Below are positions 42,991 to 51,585 of a DNA stretch of 64,000 nucleotides, piece after piece; positions within the stretch are counted from its first letter, which is position 1, and each line of letters begins with the position of its first letter. The notes beneath the pieces were generated by a model that did not search any database, was not told the DNA's origin, and saw only the letters and a list, made by a program, of their open reading frames with translations. Position numbers and translations under genes: made by a program. Source of the stretch: an uncultured Clostridia bacterium (GTDB taxonomy: Bacteria; Bacillota; Clostridia; Oscillospirales; Oscillospiraceae); NCBI GenBank assembly GCA_947173485.1, contig CAMWFH010000001.1:310001-374000 (forward strand), given 5' to 3'.

Positions 42991-43260
42991 ATGACCCCGC
43001 ACATCGAGCAGTTATACGTCCGTACCCCCCGTTTCGACGAGGGCGACCTCTACCGCAGTGAGGCGTATTCCCAGCTCTCCGTTCGTCAGATGCAGCTGCT
43101 GCGGCAGGCCGCCGCACTTTTCGGCGAGGATGCCGCCAAATTACTGGAGGACTACGCGGAGGTCCTCTACGACCAGGCGGAGATGGAATGCCGTCATTTT
43201 TTCCGCCAGGGCTACATAGCCGGCCGGTCGGAGATGATCCCCAGCAGCCGTTTGGGCTGA
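42991..43260 (+). CDS. Small DUF6809-like protein
   Basis: 89 residues, all helical, cytoplasmic. YVRTPRFDEGDLYRSEAYSQ at the start and MECRHFFRQGYIAG at the end give the pattern of the small helical Firmicute proteins I know as DUF6809; the family name is given from memory. AGGAGG precedes the ATG and a TATACT -10 lies near 42930. It is monocistronic and ends in a hairpin shared with the convergent protease gene. Function unknown. Confidence 0.65.
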   Translation: MTPHIEQLYVRTPRFDEGDLYRSEAYSQLSVRQMQLLRQAAALFGEDAAKLLEDYAEVLYDQAEMECRHFFRQGYIAGRSEMIPSSRLG

Positions 43261-43271
43261 TCGGGGCATAT

Positions 43272-43302
43272 AAAAAGAGGAAGCGGACGCTTCCTCTTTT
43301 TC
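43272..43302. terminator. Bidirectional terminator
   Basis: AAAAAGAGGAAGC-GGAC-GCTTCCTCTTTTT is symmetric, with an A-tract on one side and a T-tract on the other, and serves both convergent genes. Confidence 0.85.
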
Positions 43303-43331
43303 ATTGGCGGGCCTTATGGGGACATGGACGA

Positions 43332-44654
43332 TCAGGTCAGATCTTCCTCCACCGGAAGGGTGGCGTGGTACTCCGCCAGGGTCATCCCCTCTCCAGTCCA
43401 GTCAAGGTCAAAGACCGGGTCCAAGGGGACGGCGATATACATGCTCTGTCCATAGATGTAGTAGGCGCTGGTGATCCCGATGGCGTCTCCGTACTGGTCC
43501 AGCAGCACGCCGCCGCTGCTGCCCTGGGAGATGGGGGCGGTGTTCTGGATGATCGGCAGGGTGAACCCCTCCAGCGCCCGCTGCCGGTTGCTGACGATGC
43601 CGCTGGAGATGGAATCCTGCAATCCCAAAGGACTGCCCAGGGCGTATACGATGTCCCCGTTGTGGATGGTGTCGCTGCGCTGGAGGGTCAGGTAGGGGAA
43701 CACCGCCGGCTCCCTCTCATCCGTCTCCCCCGCCTCTCCTGCCGTCTCTACAGGCAGGGCGGCGATCTGGAGCAGGGCGATATCCAGCCCCTCGTCCGCG
43801 AAGATCACCCGCTCCACGGGATACTGCTCCCCGCCGGTGGTGGTGATGACCGACCAGATGCTCTTGGCGATCGCGTGCTGGTTGGTCAGCGCCAGGCCGC
43901 CGGCGGAGATGAAGAAGCCGCTGGCGTTGCTGGTGGGGATCCCCTCCGCCAGGTCCTCCTCCGTCTCATAGGAGTCCATGTAAAAGACCGCCGCGGAGAG
44001 CCGGTCCGCCGCCTGGCGGGCCGTCAGGGGCGCGCGGGGCGCCAGGCCCAGGGCGTTGGCTCGTCCCCGCTCTACAGCGCCCTGCTCCAGCAGCCGCTGA
44101 AGGAGGGTGGTCTCCGCTCCCTCGATCCGGGCCGTCAGTGCCCGGAGGCAGAGGAGGAAGTAGTCCCCTCTGGTGAAGGCGGGCCACTGGACCTGGTCCA
44201 GCAGGCCCAAGCGGCAGGCCAGCAGGGTGGCGGTGGCGTAGGAGAAGTCGCCGCCGTCATAGCCCAGCACCCACAGGACCAGGGATGCGCACTGGGCCGC
44301 GTTGGCCTCGCCGGTCCCAAAGCGGCCGCCGGAGACCCCCTTGACCAGGCCGTTGGCATACCCCCAGGCCACATAGCCCTCTGCCCAGGCGGGCACATCG
44401 GTGAAGGGATGGTCCCCCTGGAAGCGCTTGGCCGCCGGCTCCTGGCCGGCCAGCCGCACCGCCATCACCAGCGCCTCCAGTCGGGTGGGCGCCCGGTCCA
44501 GCTGATAGCCGTCCCCGTCCCCCCGGAGCAGGCCCAGGGTATAGAGGGTGTCCGCCGCCAGCAGCGCCTCACCGGAGGCCGCCTGGGCGGCGGGGGCGGC
44601 CAGGAGCAGGACCAGGAGAAGAGACAGGAGCAGGGATAGGATCTTTTGTTTCAT
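43332..44654 (-). CDS. Surface S1C (HtrA-like) serine protease with SLH-type repeats
   Basis: 440 residues from the ATG at 44654. Signal peptide 1-26 (Leu-rich, AAQA cleavage). Residues about 28-215 hold SLH-like repeats (FTDVPAWAEGYVAWGYANGLVKG is the clearest). Residues about 225-400 are a trypsin-like domain: His in TNQHAIAK, Asp in DEGLDIALLQ, Ser in SQGSSGGVLL. There is no PDZ domain at the end, unlike classic HtrA. It is probably attached to cell-wall polymers and cleaves exported proteins. Confidence 0.85.
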   Translation of the reverse strand: MKQKILSLLLSLLLVLLLAAPAAQAASGEALLAADTLYTLGLLRGDGDGYQLDRAPTRLEALVMAVRLAGQEPAAKRFQGDHPFTDVPAWAEGYVAWGYANGLVKGVSGGRFGTGEANAAQCASLVLWVLGYDGGDFSYATATLLACRLGLLDQVQWPAFTRGDYFLLCLRALTARIEGAETTLLQRLLEQGAVERGRANALGLAPRAPLTARQAADRLSAAVFYMDSYETEEDLAEGIPTSNASGFFISAGGLALTNQHAIAKSIWSVITTTGGEQYPVERVIFADEGLDIALLQIAALPVETAGEAGETDEREPAVFPYLTLQRSDTIHNGDIVYALGSPLGLQDSISSGIVSNRQRALEGFTLPIIQNTAPISQGSSGGVLLDQYGDAIGITSAYYIYGQSMYIAVPLDPVFDLDWTGEGMTLAEYHATLPVEEDLT

Positions 44655-44782
44655 GCCGCAGGACCTCCGCTCAAAACTGATGCCGCCAGTATACCACGCC
44701 CGGCACCCCCCCGTCAACGGTCGGTGTCCCGTCCCGCCGGCGTCCCGGGCCATAGAAATTTGGGAAAATGATAAAAAACAGG

Positions 44783-44812
44783 TTGCAAAGTTAGGGATAG
44801 ATAGTGTAAAAT
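44783..44812 (+). promoter_or_regulatory. Promoter of ptsHI
   Basis: TTGCAA, 18-bp spacer, TAAAAT, with TG one base before the -10. No cre-like site was noticed near it. Confidence 0.6.
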
Positions 44813-44867
44813 AAACCTAACTACCGGGCACTGCCTCCGAGCAGGCCCAAAGAAAGGAAGAGTGAGC

Positions 44868-45128
44868 ATGAGATCGTTCCAGTATACCATCACAGACCCC
44901 ATCGGGCTCCACGCCCGCCCCGCCGGCCTCTTGGTGAAGGCCATCAAAGAGCTGGACAGCGCCGTGACCATCGCCAAGGAGGGCGGCAAGAGCGCCGCCG
45001 GCACCAAGCTGATGGCTATCATGGGCCTTAGCGTCAAGAAGGACGATGTCGTCACCATCACCCTGGAGGGCGGCAATGAGGAGGCCAACGCGGCCGCGCT
45101 GGAGAAGTTCTTCAAGGAAAATCTGTAA
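44868..45128 (+). CDS. ptsH: Phosphocarrier protein HPr
   Basis: 86 residues from the ATG at 44868 (AAAGGAAG upstream). The phosphoacceptor is intact, GLHARPAG with His15. The regulatory loop that reads NxKSIMG in Firmicute HPr is here AAGTKLMA, so the residue aligned with Ser46, the target of HPr kinase, is Lys. It can pass phosphate from EI to PTS permeases, but it should not act as the seryl-phosphorylated corepressor of CcpA. It is followed by ptsI at 18 bp. Confidence 0.92.
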   Translation: MRSFQYTITDPIGLHARPAGLLVKAIKELDSAVTIAKEGGKSAAGTKLMAIMGLSVKKDDVVTITLEGGNEEANAAALEKFFKENL

Positions 45129-45146
45129 AAAGGGAAGGGACGCACT

Positions 45147-46787
45147 ATGCAGGTAGCCACCGGAAGATCCATCCTGAACGGCATCGCCATCGGCCCTCTG
45201 CGCATCTATCAGAAGAAGGAGACCCAGACTGCCCAGACCTCCACTCTGACCCCGGCGGAGGAGCTGGAGCGGTTCGAGAGCGCCCGGCTGGCCGCTCAAA
45301 AGCAGCTGGGGGGCCTCTATGATAAGGCCCTGGAGGAAGTGGGCGAGGAGAACGCCGCGATCTTCGAGATCCACCAGATGATGCTGGACGACGACGACTA
45401 TCTGGACGCTGTCAAGAACATCATCGAGACCCAGAGCGCCACAGCGGAGTATGCGGTGACCACCACCGGCGAGAACTTCTCCGCCACCTTCGCCGCCATG
45501 GACGATGCCTATATGCAGGCCCGGTCCGTGGACGTGAAGGACATCTCCGGCCGGGTGGTGAACATCCTGACCGGCCAGGGGGACAAGGACCTCTTGGGGG
45601 AGGAAGCGGCCATCCTGGTAGCGGACGACCTGACCCCCAGCGAGACCGTGCAGCTGGACAAGAGCAAGCTCCTGGGCTTCATCACCCGCCACGGCTCTTC
45701 CAACAGCCACACCGCCATCCTGGCCCGCACCATGAACATCCCCGCCCTGATCGGCGTGGACTTCAATGACAGCTGGGACGGCAAGCTGGCCGTGCTGGAC
45801 GGCTATAACCACTGCGTCTATGTAGAGCCCGCTGCCGAGCTGCTGGCCGCCATGGAGGAGAAGCGCAAGGAGGACCTGAAGCAGGAGGCCCTCCTCCAGG
45901 GGCTGAAGAAAAAGCCCAACGTCACCCTGGACGGCAAGGAGATCAAGGTCTACGCCAACATCGGCAACGTGGGCGACGTGGGCCTGGTCCTCCAGAACGA
46001 CGCCCAGGGCATCGGCCTCTTCCGCAGCGAGTTCATCTATCTGGACTCCAAGGACTTCCCCTCGGAGGACGCCCAGTTCGCCATCTATAAGCGGGTGGCG
46101 GAGACCATGGCCGGGAAGAAGGTCATCATCCGCACCCTGGATATCGGCGCGGACAAGCAGGCGGACTACTTCGGCCTGGACAAGGAGGAGAACCCCGCCC
46201 TGGGCTACCGGGCCATCCGCATCTGCCTGACCCGGCGGGAGATCTTCAAGACCCAGCTCCGGGCCATCCTCCGGGCCAGCGCTTTCGGCACCATCTCCAT
46301 CATGTTCCCCATGATTATCTCCGTCCGGGAGGTCCGGGACGCCAAGGACGTCCTGGAGGAGTGCCGGAAGGAGCTGCTGGCCCAGGGCACCGCTGTGGGC
46401 GAGGTGGAGATCGGCATCATGATCGAGACCCCCGCCGCCGTGATGATGGCGGAGGAGCTGGCGGAGGAGGTCCAGTTCTTCTCCCTGGGCACCAACGACC
46501 TGACTCAGTACACCCTGGCGATCGACCGGCAGAACCCCAAGCTGGACGCCTTCTACGATCCCCACCACCCCGCCGTGCTGCGGATGATCCGCCACGCGGT
46601 GGAGGCCGGCCACCGGCACGGCTGCTGGGTGGGCATCTGCGGCGAGCTGGGGGCGGACGCCACCCTGACCGAGACCTTCCTGCGCATGGGCGTGGATGAG
46701 CTCTCCGTCTCCCCCCCGGCGGTCCTGCCCCTGCGCAAGGTCATCCGGGGCCTGGATCTGAGCAAGCCCAGCCACAAGATCCTCTGA
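45147..46787 (+). CDS. ptsI: PTS enzyme I (phosphoenolpyruvate-protein phosphotransferase)
   Basis: 546 residues, slightly shorter than the usual 570. N-terminal HPr-binding helices, the phosphohistidine site GSSNSHTAILARTMNIPALIGV, then the PEP-binding barrel with GIGLFRSEFIYL, LGTNDLTQYTLAIDR and CGELGADATLTETFLRMG. It starts phosphotransfer from PEP to HPr. No EII gene is nearby. Confidence 0.95.
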   Translation: MQVATGRSILNGIAIGPLRIYQKKETQTAQTSTLTPAEELERFESARLAAQKQLGGLYDKALEEVGEENAAIFEIHQMMLDDDDYLDAVKNIIETQSATAEYAVTTTGENFSATFAAMDDAYMQARSVDVKDISGRVVNILTGQGDKDLLGEEAAILVADDLTPSETVQLDKSKLLGFITRHGSSNSHTAILARTMNIPALIGVDFNDSWDGKLAVLDGYNHCVYVEPAAELLAAMEEKRKEDLKQEALLQGLKKKPNVTLDGKEIKVYANIGNVGDVGLVLQNDAQGIGLFRSEFIYLDSKDFPSEDAQFAIYKRVAETMAGKKVIIRTLDIGADKQADYFGLDKEENPALGYRAIRICLTRREIFKTQLRAILRASAFGTISIMFPMIISVREVRDAKDVLEECRKELLAQGTAVGEVEIGIMIETPAAVMMAEELAEEVQFFSLGTNDLTQYTLAIDRQNPKLDAFYDPHHPAVLRMIRHAVEAGHRHGCWVGICGELGADATLTETFLRMGVDELSVSPPAVLPLRKVIRGLDLSKPSHKIL

Positions 46788-46827
46788 CCGGCCCACGGCC
46801 GTACACATCTCTCCGCACATCCAATAG

Positions 46828-46857
46828 AGGCCCTGGCCCGCGGGCCAGGGCCTTTCC
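46828..46857 (+). terminator. Terminator of ptsHI
   Basis: AGGCCCTGGCCCG and CGGGCCAGGGCCT are perfectly complementary, then TTCCTGT. Short U-tract. Confidence 0.65.
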
Positions 46858-46881
46858 TGTACAGATAGGAGGACCGCGCTT

Positions 46882-47874
46882 ATGTCCCGCCGTCTATCCC
46901 TGGCGCTCCTGGCCCTGGCGCTGCTGCTGGCCGGGATCTGGTACTGGACCCAGAGACGGTCTGTCACCCGGCAGATCTTCGCCATGGACACCTTTATGGA
47001 GCTGACCGCCTGCGGTCCCCACGCCGCCGCCGCTCTGGAGGAGGCAGTCCAGGAGATCTTGCGGCTGGACGCCCTTCTCTCCACCGGCCGGCCGGACAGC
47101 GAGGTCTCCCGGCTGAACCGGGAGGGGGGCGGGCCGGTCTCCGGCGACACCGCCGCTCTCCTCACCGCCAGCCTCTCCGTCTGGCAGTCCACCGGAGGGC
47201 TGTTCGATGTGACCATCTACCCCCTGATGGACCTATGGGGTTTCCCCTCCCAGGACTACTATGTCCCCACGGAGGCGGAGTTGTCCGCCGTCCTGCCCCT
47301 GGTGGACGCCGGGGCCATGGACTTCGATGGCAGCACCCTGTCCCTGTCGCCGGGGCAGCAGATCGACTTCGGCGGCATCGCCAAGGGCTACGCCGCGGAC
47401 CGCTGTATGGAGATCTTCCGGGCCCACGGCGTCAAGAGCGCCCTGGTGAGCCTGGGGGGCAACGTCCAGGTCCTGGGGAGCAAGCCAAACGGCAGCCCCT
47501 GGCGGGTGGCGGTCCAGGACCCGGAGGGGGGCTATCTCCTGGCGGTCCCGGTGCGGGATATGGCGGTGGTCACCTCCGGGGGCTACCAGCGCTTCTTTGA
47601 GGAGGACGGCCAGACCTATATCCACATCCTAGACCCCCGGACCGGCTGTCCCGCCGCGTCGGACCTGACCTCCGTCACCATCTTCTCCCCAGACGGCATC
47701 ATGGCCGACGCCCTCTCCACCTCCCTGTTCATCATGGGCCTGGAGGACGCCGTTGCCTACTGGCGGAGCGCCGGCGAGCGCTTCGATATGGTCCTGGTGA
47801 CGGAGGACGGGACCGTCTACGCCACCGGAGGGCTGGACCTGACGGCGGACAGCGGCGCGGTGCTGGTCTCTTAA
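46882..47874 (+). CDS. apbE: FAD:protein FMN transferase (ApbE)
   Basis: 330 residues. One N-terminal hydrophobic segment (LSLALLALALLLAGIWYW), then the ApbE fold: AMDTFMELTACG, DSEVSRLNRE, STGGLFDVTIYPLMDLWGF, IDFGGIAKGYAADR, SLGGNVQVLG and HILDPRTGCPA. It attaches FMN to Thr of flavoproteins such as Rnf/Nqr subunits or exported flavoproteins. It has no lipobox Cys and is anchored by the N-terminal helix. It is followed by sdaAB after 28 bp. Confidence 0.93.
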   Translation: MSRRLSLALLALALLLAGIWYWTQRRSVTRQIFAMDTFMELTACGPHAAAALEEAVQEILRLDALLSTGRPDSEVSRLNREGGGPVSGDTAALLTASLSVWQSTGGLFDVTIYPLMDLWGFPSQDYYVPTEAELSAVLPLVDAGAMDFDGSTLSLSPGQQIDFGGIAKGYAADRCMEIFRAHGVKSALVSLGGNVQVLGSKPNGSPWRVAVQDPEGGYLLAVPVRDMAVVTSGGYQRFFEEDGQTYIHILDPRTGCPAASDLTSVTIFSPDGIMADALSTSLFIMGLEDAVAYWRSAGERFDMVLVTEDGTVYATGGLDLTADSGAVLVS

Positions 47875-47902
47875 ACTACCAACAGCGGAAAGGAACAATC
47901 CT

Positions 47903-48571
47903 ATGATCGATATTTTTGATATGCTGGGGCCCATCATGGTGGGCCCCTCCAGCTCCCACACCGCCGGGGCGGTGCGCATCGGCCACATGGCCCGCACCCT
48001 CCTGGGGGAGCGGCCTGTCAAGGCCCGGCTCTGCCTCCACGGCTCCTTCGCCTCCACCGGGCCGGGCCACGGCACCAACCGGGCTCTGGTGGCGGGCCTT
48101 TTGGGGATGCACCCGGACGATATGCGCATCCCCTCCAGCTTCGACGTGGCCAAGGAGGAGGGGCTGTCCTATACCTTCGAGACCGTGGACCTGGGGGATG
48201 TCCACCCCAATACGGTGGTGGTGATCGCCGAGGGGGCGGAGGGGGCCCATCTGGAGATGCAGGCCTGCTCCACCGGCGGCGGGCGGATCCTGGTCACCCG
48301 GCTCAACGGCATCGCCGTCAGCTTCACCGGCGACTACAACACCCTGGTCATCCACAACCAGGACGCCGCCGGCCCCATCTCCCAGGTGACCACCCTTCTC
48401 TCCCGGCAGAAGATCAACATCGCCAACATGAACCTGTGCCGGGAGGCCCGGGGCGGCAGCGCCATCATGGTCATCGAGACCGACGAGGCCGTGCCGCCGG
48501 TGACCCGGCTGTTCCTGGGCGAGGTGGAGGGGGTCACCCATGTGACCTACTATGAGAAGGAGGTGGAGTGA
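47903..48571 (+). CDS. sdaAB: L-serine dehydratase, beta subunit
   Basis: 222 residues. N-terminal beta domain (DMLGPIMVGPSSSHTAGAVRIGHMAR, noted in two pieces GPIMVGPSSSHTAGA and RIGHMAR) and a C-terminal ACT domain (LVIHNQDAAGPISQVTTLL). It pairs with SdaAA to form the oxygen-sensitive [4Fe-4S] enzyme that turns serine into pyruvate and ammonia. The stop overlaps the ribosome binding site of sdaAA. Confidence 0.95.
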   Translation: MIDIFDMLGPIMVGPSSSHTAGAVRIGHMARTLLGERPVKARLCLHGSFASTGPGHGTNRALVAGLLGMHPDDMRIPSSFDVAKEEGLSYTFETVDLGDVHPNTVVVIAEGAEGAHLEMQACSTGGGRILVTRLNGIAVSFTGDYNTLVIHNQDAAGPISQVTTLLSRQKINIANMNLCREARGGSAIMVIETDEAVPPVTRLFLGEVEGVTHVTYYEKEVE

Positions 48572-48572
48572 G

Positions 48573-49460
48573 ATGGAACTGCGCTCTATGGAGGCCATCC
48601 GGCGGGTATCGGAGGAGACGGGGAAAGCCCTGTGGGAGATCGTGCTGGAGACGGACATGGACGACCGCATGGTCAGCCGAGAGTCGTCGATGGAGAAGAT
48701 GCGCCAGATCTGGCGGGCCATGGTGGACGCCTCGGAGATCTACACCGGCTCACGCCGCAGCTCCAGCGGCATGGCCGGCGGCGATGGGCTGAAGATGCGG
48801 CAGTATGCCGAAGCCGGGGACACCATCGGCGGCAGCTTCACCGCGGAGGTGATCGCCGAGGCCCTGGCCATGGGGGAGAGCAACGCCTGTATGCGCCGGA
48901 TCGTGGCGGCTCCCACCGCCGGGTCCTGCGGCACCATGCCGGCGGTGCTGCTGCCCCTGTGCCGCCGGGAGCAGATCCCCGAGGACAAGATGCTGGAGGC
49001 CCTCTACGCCGCCGCCGGGATCGCCGCCGTCATCGCCAGCCGGGCCTGCATCTCCGGGGCGGCCGGCGGCTGTCAGGCGGAGGTAGGCTCGGCATCGGCC
49101 ATGGCCGCCGGGGCCCTGGTCACCCTCCGGGGCGGCAGCTTCGACCAGATCTGCCAGGCGGTGGCCATGGCGCTGAAGATGGTGCTGGGCCTGGCCTGCG
49201 ACCCGGTGGCCGGCCTGGTGGAGGTGCCCTGCATCAAGCGGAACGTGATGGGGGCCATGAACGCCATCGCCGCCGCCGATATGGCCCTGGCGGGGATCCG
49301 CAGCCAGATCCCGGTAGACGAGGTCATCGACGCCATGGGCGAGGTGGGCCGGCGTCTGCCGGTGGAGCTGCGGGAGACGGCCCTGGGCGGTCTGGCCGCC
49401 ACGCCTACGGGCAAGGCGGTGAAGAAGCGCCTGCGGCAGATCACCGGCGTCAAGTCCTGA
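48573..49460 (+). CDS. sdaAA: L-serine dehydratase, iron-sulfur alpha subunit
   Basis: 295 residues from the ATG at 48573, one base past the sdaAB stop (GGAGGTGGAG upstream). SRRSSSGMAGGDGLKM and AAPTAGSCGTMPAVL are family signatures. Cysteines in SCGTMP, ACISGAAGGCQAE, ACDPVAGLVEVPCIKRN supply the [4Fe-4S] ligands. Length is normal for the two-subunit anaerobe/Firmicute type. Confidence 0.95.
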   Translation: MELRSMEAIRRVSEETGKALWEIVLETDMDDRMVSRESSMEKMRQIWRAMVDASEIYTGSRRSSSGMAGGDGLKMRQYAEAGDTIGGSFTAEVIAEALAMGESNACMRRIVAAPTAGSCGTMPAVLLPLCRREQIPEDKMLEALYAAAGIAAVIASRACISGAAGGCQAEVGSASAMAAGALVTLRGGSFDQICQAVAMALKMVLGLACDPVAGLVEVPCIKRNVMGAMNAIAAADMALAGIRSQIPVDEVIDAMGEVGRRLPVELRETALGGLAATPTGKAVKKRLRQITGVKS

Positions 49461-49840
49461 TAGAGCCGGCGGGGAGCCGCCCGGAAGGGGGCTCCCCGCT
49501 ATGCCGGGACCGGCCCGGAAAATTGTAGTATACAAATCGAAGAACTTGTGTTATAATAGGCTCAGCCAGCATGTCTCCTCCTCCCCGGCGGCGGGGATCT
49601 GGACGTTTTGCGGCGCTGCGCCGCTTTCATATATCTACCCACATTTCTAACTTAGGAATTGACCGGGAGCTGCTCCTCCCGGCGATATATGACGAAAACG
49701 GCAGGGGGCTGTCCGATCGTGTCGGACGAAGCCCCCCTGTTTCCATGGGCGCTTTCCGGCGGTCCGGGCCTGTCCCGGCAGCCGGAGGGTCCCTTGTTTT
49801 CGCCCTTTTCTACATATACAACAAAAAGGAGTGAAATTTT
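49461..49840 (+). promoter_or_regulatory. RNase J promoter and long structured leader
   Basis: 380 bp without a gene. GCGGGGAGCC/GGCTCCCCGC (49469-49499) forms a hairpin after sdaAA without a U-tract. An extended -10 TGTTATAAT ends at 49557 and probably starts the RNase J transcript, giving a leader of about 275 nt. The leader holds several hairpins: CCGGGAG/CTCCCGG near 49670, and CAGGGGGCT...AGCCCCCCTG (49702-49739) with an inner TCCGA/TCGGA stem followed by TTT. An ORF of 87 codons in the leader has no ribosome binding site. Confidence 0.6.
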
Positions 49841-51514
49841 TTGGCAGAAAAAACGAAAATGAAGATCATCCCTCTTGGCGGTCTGGACGAGATCGGCAAG
49901 AACATGACCGTCTACGAGTACGGCGGGGAGCTGATCGTGGTGGACTGCGGCATGGGCTTCCCCGGTGACGATATGTACGGCATCGACCTGGTCATCCCGG
50001 ATGTCAGCTACCTGATCAAGCAGAAGAACCGGATTCGGGGGCTGTTCATCACCCATGGCCACGAGGACCACATCGGGTCCATCCCCTACGTCCTCAAGCA
50101 GGTCAATATGCCCATCTACTGTACCCGTCTCACCGCCGGCCTCATCAAGCTGAAGCTGGAGGAGCACGGCCTGCTCAAGACCACCAAGCTAATCACGGTG
50201 GAGGCCGGCGAGATGATCCGGGTGGGCAAGTTCTATGTGGAGTTCATCCACGTCAACCACTCTATCGCCGACTCCGTGGCCTTCGCTATCCATACGGACC
50301 TGGGCGTGGTGGTCCACACCGGCGACTTCAAGATCGACTCCACCCCCATCGACGGCGAGGTCATCGACCTAGGCCGCCTGGGCGAGCTGGGCAAGGAGGG
50401 GGTGCTGGCCCTGCTGGCGGACTCCACCAACGTGGAGCGCCCCGGCTACACCATGAGCGAGCGGACCGTTGGCGAGACCTTCAAGCGGCTGTTCAGCGGC
50501 TGCAAGCAGCGGATCATCGTCACCACCTTCGCCTCCAACGTCCACCGGATCCAGCAGGTCATCGACGCCGCCGCCGCCCATGGCCGCAAGGTAGCGGTCA
50601 CTGGCCGGAGCATGGAGAACATCATGAAGGTCTCCACGGAGCTGGGCTATATGAAGGTCCCCAAGGGCGTGCTGATGGACGTGAACAAGATCAAGAACCT
50701 GAACCTGGAGCAGCAGGTCATCGTCACCACCGGCAGCCAGGGGGAGGAGATGAGCGCCCTCTACCGCATGGCCTTCGGCAACCACCGGCAGATCGACTTG
50801 GGACCGGGGGACAAGGTCATCATCTCCGCCTCCGCCATCCCGGGGAACGAGAAGACCATTGGCCGGGTGATCAACGAGCTGTTCCGCAAGGGGGTGGACG
50901 TGGTCTACGACAAGTCGGATATGCTCCATGTGTCCGGCCACGCCTGCCAGGAGGAGCTGAAGATCATCCACGCCCTCACCAAGCCCAAGTTCTTCGTCCC
51001 TCTCCACGGGGAGCAGCGGCACCTGCGCCGGCATATCGCCCTGGCGGAGAGCATGGGCATGGACCGGCGGAACATCATCCTGCCGGAGGTGGGCAGCGTG
51101 ATCGAACTGACGGCCCGGACGATCAAGATGGGCGGCAGCGTCACCGCCGGCGAGGTGCTGGTAGACGGCAGCGGCGTAGGCGATGTGGGCGCCGCCGTCC
51201 TGCGGGACCGGAAGATCCTGGCGGAGGACGGCATCGTGGTGGTCATCCTGAACCTGTCCCGCCAGACCGGCCAGCTGGTGGGGGAGCCGGAGATCATCAC
51301 CCGGGGCTTCATCTATGTGAAGGAGAACGAGGAGACCATGAAGGCCCTCCAGGACGTGGTCAAGAACGCGGCGGCATCGGCCAGGCCCGGCGGCAGCAAG
51401 CAGCGCATCGACTGTACCGAGCTGCGCAGCTCGGTCCGCTCCGCTGTCAGCAGCTATCTCTTCAAGACCATGCGCCGCAGCCCCATGGTCATCCCGGCGA
51501 TCAACCGGGTGTGA
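49841..51514 (+). CDS. rnj: Ribonuclease J
   Basis: 557 residues from a TTG at 49841 (AAAAAGGAGTG upstream). Metallo-beta-lactamase/beta-CASP enzyme: GLDEIGKNMTVYEY, zinc motif THGHEDHIG, HTGDFKID, ADSTNVERPGYT and the beta-CASP VTGRSMEN, then HVSGHACQEELK and PLHGEQRH. It has 5'-3' exo- and endonuclease activity in mRNA decay and rRNA maturation. The TTG start and long leader suggest translational control. Confidence 0.93.
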   Translation: MAEKTKMKIIPLGGLDEIGKNMTVYEYGGELIVVDCGMGFPGDDMYGIDLVIPDVSYLIKQKNRIRGLFITHGHEDHIGSIPYVLKQVNMPIYCTRLTAGLIKLKLEEHGLLKTTKLITVEAGEMIRVGKFYVEFIHVNHSIADSVAFAIHTDLGVVVHTGDFKIDSTPIDGEVIDLGRLGELGKEGVLALLADSTNVERPGYTMSERTVGETFKRLFSGCKQRIIVTTFASNVHRIQQVIDAAAAHGRKVAVTGRSMENIMKVSTELGYMKVPKGVLMDVNKIKNLNLEQQVIVTTGSQGEEMSALYRMAFGNHRQIDLGPGDKVIISASAIPGNEKTIGRVINELFRKGVDVVYDKSDMLHVSGHACQEELKIIHALTKPKFFVPLHGEQRHLRRHIALAESMGMDRRNIILPEVGSVIELTARTIKMGGSVTAGEVLVDGSGVGDVGAAVLRDRKILAEDGIVVVILNLSRQTGQLVGEPEIITRGFIYVKENEETMKALQDVVKNAAASARPGGSKQRIDCTELRSSVRSAVSSYLFKTMRRSPMVIPAINRV

Positions 51515-51547
51515 CCGGCGGCAAAACGTCTAGGACCCATAAAAACT

Positions 51548-51585
51548 ACCGGGGACCGTGCCCATCGGCACAGTCCCCGGTCTTT
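51548..51585. terminator. Terminator of RNase J gene
   Basis: ACCGGGGACCGTGCC pairs with GGCACAGTCCCCGGT (one mismatch), then CTTTTATG. It also faces the convergent DMT transporter gene. Confidence 0.8.

Noticed and set aside
49571..49834. 87-codon ORF in the RNase J leader
   Set aside because: No ribosome binding site, and it runs through the leader hairpins; counted as untranslated leader.
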